The notes below the pieces were generated by a model. That model worked only from the letters and a program-made list of their open reading frames with translations, was not told the origin of the DNA and searched no databases. Below, piece by piece: positions 6,087 to 8,626 of a stretch of 8,626 bases of DNA. Source of the stretch: Synergistaceae bacterium (GTDB lineage: Bacteria > Synergistota > Synergistia > Synergistales > Synergistaceae); contig JAISDQ010000063.1 in assembly GCA_031264605.1 (NCBI GenBank), positions 1 through 8,626 on the forward strand, in the 5' to 3' direction. The position numbers and the translations under genes were made by a program. Positions within the stretch are counted from its first letter, which is position 1, and each line of letters starts with the position of its first letter.

Positions 6087-7049
6087 ATGGCAAATTTATC
6101 GGATGAGCGATCGGCACAGGGAAAGCATCTGGCCGCGGCCGCCCGCAAATACGGGGCGTTGCTGGTGCTGATTGTAATGATTGCGGCGAACGCCGCTATC
6201 ACGCCTAATTTCCTGAAGGCCGGCACGTTGTGGAATATAATTATACAATCCTGCACCATTATACTGACGGGGATGGGCATGACTATGGTCATTTCCTCCG
6301 GCGGCATAGACATATCGGTCGGTTCCATGATGGCCGTGGGTTCGATGGCGGCCGCGAAACTGCTGCCGTTGGGACTGGCGCCGGCTATATTGCTTTCGTT
6401 GGCCCTGTGCCTCTTAATGGGCGCTTTCACCGGTTTCATGATAGCGAAGCTGCGTTTGCAGCCGATGATAATGACGCTGACGATGATGATGGCGCTGAGG
6501 GGGGGAGCGCAGGTAATGAATAACGCCATGCTCCTTTACATCAACGACGCCAGGTTCGCTATGATAGGGAATTATAAGATATCCGGCGCTTTGCCGCTGC
6601 AGACTTTCGTAGTGCTTGTAGCGGTATTGGCGGTATATTTCATAATGGAGAAGATGTCGCTGGGCAGGTATATACAGTCGGTCGGCGATAACCCTCATTC
6701 TTCGCGGCTTGCCGGAATCAACACGGTGCGGACGATAATAATCGTCTATATGTTCAGCGCGTTCTTCGCTGGAGTCACCGGCATCATAGAGACATCGAGG
6801 CTCAGCGCGGCGGACGGCAACGCGATAGGGCGGCTGGCCGAAATGGACGCGATTGCCGCCGTGGCGGTGGGCGGCACATCGATGCTTGGCGGCAGGGCTC
6901 ATGTGCTGGGTACGATCGTGGGCGCTCTCATAATGCAGCTCATCACGATTTCGGTCAATATGAACAACATTCCGTTTGAATTGGCTCAGGTTATCAAGGC
7001 TGCCGTCATCATAGTGGCGGTCTTTTTGCAGCGAGAGAAGGCGAGATGA
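6087..7049 (+). CDS. ytfT: YtfT-like sugar ABC transporter permease, first of two
   Basis: A 320-residue BPD_transp_2 inner-membrane protein with about ten hydrophobic segments (starting near 23, 52, 78, 97, 126, 170, 214, 254, 275 and 300). Family motifs: ISSGGIDISVGSMMAVGSMAA (69-89), the SVGDNPHSSRLAGI loop (198-211) and AEMDAIAAVAVGGTSMLGG (251-269), the region that contacts the ATPase. SRLSAADGNAIGRLAEMDAI resembles the YtfT version rather than RbsC. It begins at the ATG directly following the ATPase stop codon (TGA then ATG), with AAAGGAA at 6071-6077 as ribosome binding site. The next gene encodes a different permease, so this likely forms half of a heterodimeric channel. The sugar carried cannot be deduced. 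Confidence 0.88.
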   Translation: MANLSDERSAQGKHLAAAARKYGALLVLIVMIAANAAITPNFLKAGTLWNIIIQSCTIILTGMGMTMVISSGGIDISVGSMMAVGSMAAAKLLPLGLAPAILLSLALCLLMGAFTGFMIAKLRLQPMIMTLTMMMALRGGAQVMNNAMLLYINDARFAMIGNYKISGALPLQTFVVLVAVLAVYFIMEKMSLGRYIQSVGDNPHSSRLAGINTVRTIIIVYMFSAFFAGVTGIIETSRLSAADGNAIGRLAEMDAIAAVAVGGTSMLGGRAHVLGTIVGALIMQLITISVNMNNIPFELAQVIKAAVIIVAVFLQREKAR

Positions 7050-7050
7050 G

Positions 7051-8043
7051 GTGGGAAGCTTGAAATCTATTCCCAAAATAAAAATTTTATCGGGAATAAG
7101 CGGCGTAGCGTTCGCGTTTGTGGTCATGTTCGCGGCCGCAAGCGTCATCTTCGCGAACAAGAACTTTCTGTCGGTAAATTCGATAAACAATTTGCTCCGC
7201 AAGGCATGTACGGACGGAGGCATATTGGCGTTGGGCATGACCTTTGTGATGCTCATCGGGTATATCGACCTGTCGGTGGGTTCCGTGATGGCCCTGTCGG
7301 GAGTGCTCGCCGCGATGGCATGCCGGGTCAACCCGTTGCTTGGGATCGCTGTCGGCCTCGCGGCGGGGATCGCTTGCGGTTTCATGAACGGGGTGATAGT
7401 CGCCAAGATGGGCATATCCCCGTTCGTGGCCACGCTCGCCAGCATGCTGGGGTTGCGGGGTATAATCTATATCATCACCAGCAAAAAGAGCGTTTCCGTG
7501 TCCGATGATATATTCACCGTTATTGGCAACGCGTCGGTGGGCAGGATATCGCTATCGGTATTTATATTGTTTTTTCTTGTGCTGCTGTGCATGCATATAG
7601 GGCGCAACACAAAGTTCGGGATGGCCATCTACGCGGTTGGGGGCAACGAGGAAGCCGCGCGGATGATGGGCTTGAATGTGGACAGAATCAAGATATCCGC
7701 CTATATGATGTGCGGATTGTTCTCGGGCATAGGCGGGGTGCTTTTGACCTCGCGCCTCAGCGCCGCCCAGGCGGTGGCCGGGGAAAACTGGGAAACGACG
7801 GTAATCGCGTGCGCCGCGTTGGGAGGCATCAAACTTTCGGGCGGCGAGGGGCGTTTTCTGGGCACTTTTTTTGGCATGCTGATCGTATCTATAATAAAGA
7901 CAATATTCAACTACGCGGGCAACATAAACACATGGTGGCAGAACATCATCATGGGAGTATTGTTGATGGTCGCCATAACGGCTCAATCAGACATATTCAA
8001 AAAAATTGGACACAATAGGAGCGTCAAGGCCCTGACTGAATGA
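7051..8043 (+). CDS. yjfF: YjfF-like sugar ABC transporter permease, second of two
   Basis: A BPD_transp_2 permease of 330 residues, the size of E. coli YjfF (331). Recognisable parts: LGMTFVMLIGYIDLSVGSVMALSG (61-84), GGVLLTSRLSAAQ (228-240), and the C-terminal NTWWQNIIMGVLLMVAI (293-309), which resembles the SSWW...GILLF pattern of YjfF. Two usual motifs deviate: GGIDLSVGS reads GYIDLSVGS, and the ATPase-contact region ExDAIAAVVIGGT reads ETTVIACAALGGI (248-260). Such asymmetry fits a partner in a heterodimer with the first permease. The start is GTG 7051, one base after the preceding stop; TTG 7060, spaced 3 nt after AGGTGGG (7050-7056), is an alternative. Its last codons overlap the next gene by 4 nt. 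Confidence 0.86.
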   Translation: MGSLKSIPKIKILSGISGVAFAFVVMFAAASVIFANKNFLSVNSINNLLRKACTDGGILALGMTFVMLIGYIDLSVGSVMALSGVLAAMACRVNPLLGIAVGLAAGIACGFMNGVIVAKMGISPFVATLASMLGLRGIIYIITSKKSVSVSDDIFTVIGNASVGRISLSVFILFFLVLLCMHIGRNTKFGMAIYAVGGNEEAARMMGLNVDRIKISAYMMCGLFSGIGGVLLTSRLSAAQAVAGENWETTVIACAALGGIKLSGGEGRFLGTFFGMLIVSIIKTIFNYAGNINTWWQNIIMGVLLMVAITAQSDIFKKIGHNRSVKALTE

Positions 8044-8626
8044 ACGCGCCGTTCGTCTTCAACATCCAGCGTTTTTCGACGCGCGACGGCCCAGGGATAC
8101 GAACCACGGTTTTTTTGAAAGGCTGCAATTTGCGCTGTCGATGGTGTCACAACCCTGAATCTTTGTACGCGGGACCTGAAATTCAGTATTTCGCCGATAA
8201 TTGCGTGTCATGCGGGGAATGCGCCGTAGCGTGTGAGCGCGGCGTCCGCCTCGCGGCCGGCGCGCTCGCGTTCCCGGAGCGTTGCGTCGCTTGCGGGCGC
8301 TGCGCCGACGTCTGCCCGAACGACGCCTTGAAACTTGCCGGACGCGCGATGACGCCGAATGACGTGATCGGAGTCGTGCGAAAGGACATTGAATATTACG
8401 GCAATTCAGGCGGGGGAGTCACGTTGTCCGGCGGCGAGCCGATGCTCTACCCGGAATTTTGCGCCGAGGTATTTGCCGCCGCGATGACGGAAGGGATTCA
8501 CACTGCCCTCGATACCGCGGCGAACGTCCCGTTCGATTCATACGCGGCGGTGCTCCCCTATTCCAGAGCCGTTTTGCTCGACCTGAAAATTATGGATCCC
8601 GGACTGCACAAAGAATATACCGGCAG
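8040..8626 (+). CDS. Glycyl-radical enzyme activating protein (radical SAM), 3' end outside window
   Basis: The first 195 residues of a PflA-family activase, which uses reductively cleaved SAM to place the stable glycyl radical on a partner enzyme. Motifs: FNIQRFSTRDGPGIRTT (7-23), the CX3CX2C radical-SAM cluster (Cys29, 33, 36) in GCNLRCRWCHNPES, an inserted ferredoxin-like domain with two cluster motifs (Cys55, 58, 61, 65 and Cys82, 85, 88, 92 followed by Pro), GGVTLSGGEP (125-134) for SAM binding, and LLDLKIMDP (179-187). The two extra clusters mark it as an activase for dehydratase, decarboxylase or C-S lyase type enzymes, not for classical pyruvate formate-lyase, whose activase lacks them. 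ATG 8040 overlaps the permease stop (ATGA), with only weak Shine-Dalgarno match, so translation is probably coupled. The partner enzyme is not in the window and may follow downstream. Family certain, target unknown. Confidence 0.93.
   Translation, partial: MNAPFVFNIQRFSTRDGPGIRTTVFLKGCNLRCRWCHNPESLYAGPEIQYFADNCVSCGECAVACERGVRLAAGALAFPERCVACGRCADVCPNDALKLAGRAMTPNDVIGVVRKDIEYYGNSGGGVTLSGGEPMLYPEFCAEVFAAAMTEGIHTALDTAANVPFDSYAAVLPYSRAVLLDLKIMDPGLHKEYTG

Noticed and set aside
6414..7445. Long minus-strand open frame of 343 codons opposite the two permeases
   Set aside because: It spans the junction of two well-supported genes and is rich in His, Arg and Tyr in the way antisense frames of hydrophobic genes are.
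1..8626. CRISPR array, tRNA, rRNA, riboswitch or insertion-sequence ends
   Set aside because: No regularly spaced repeats, no cloverleaf or rRNA-like sequence, no recognised aptamer and no terminal inverted repeats were seen by eye on either strand.

Overview
The window shows an anaerobic bacterium's accessory catabolic and transport region. It holds eight protein-coding genes: two run off the window edges, seven lie on the + strand and one on the - strand. Base composition is moderately GC-rich with heavy use of ATA for isoleucine. The last gene encodes an oxygen-sensitive radical-SAM activase. These features would fit an anaerobic gut or sediment lineage (Synergistota-like or Bacillota-like), but nothing here fixes the taxonomy and I hold that loosely.

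Left part (1-1718): the C-terminal end of an amidohydrolase-2 family hydrolase is followed closely by a KDPG/KHG-type class I aldolase. A strong bidirectional terminator separates them from a convergent SIS-domain sugar-phosphate isomerase-like gene, which has its own near-consensus promoter in the intergenic region at 1719-2032. Hydrolase plus aldolase plus SIS protein suggests breakdown of a sugar acid, lactone or sugar derivative. The exact substrate cannot be read from sequence.

Middle (1975-3075): a free-standing PD-(D/E)XK nuclease of the Rpn/YhgA-like transposase-related family, with its own extended -10 promoter, a tandem 12-nt repeat in its C-terminal coding region and a terminator. 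It looks like an independent cassette sitting between the catabolic and transport parts.

Right part (3171-8626): a perfect-consensus sigma70 promoter drives a periplasmic sugar-binding protein, a fused double-domain ABC ATPase and two different permeases. Gene order and sequence features match the E. coli galactofuranose importer YtfQ-YtfR-YtfT-YjfF. The last four genes are packed with 0-nt, 1-nt and -4-nt junctions, and the final one is a glycyl-radical-enzyme (GRE) activase with two ferredoxin-type cluster motifs. A very stable hairpin with a T-tract between the binding-protein gene and the ATPase gene probably lowers downstream expression. The coupling of a YtfQ-type sugar importer to a GRE activase is the most interesting feature: it predicts a GRE just beyond the right edge acting on the imported compound or a product of it. 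No transcription factor is encoded in the window.
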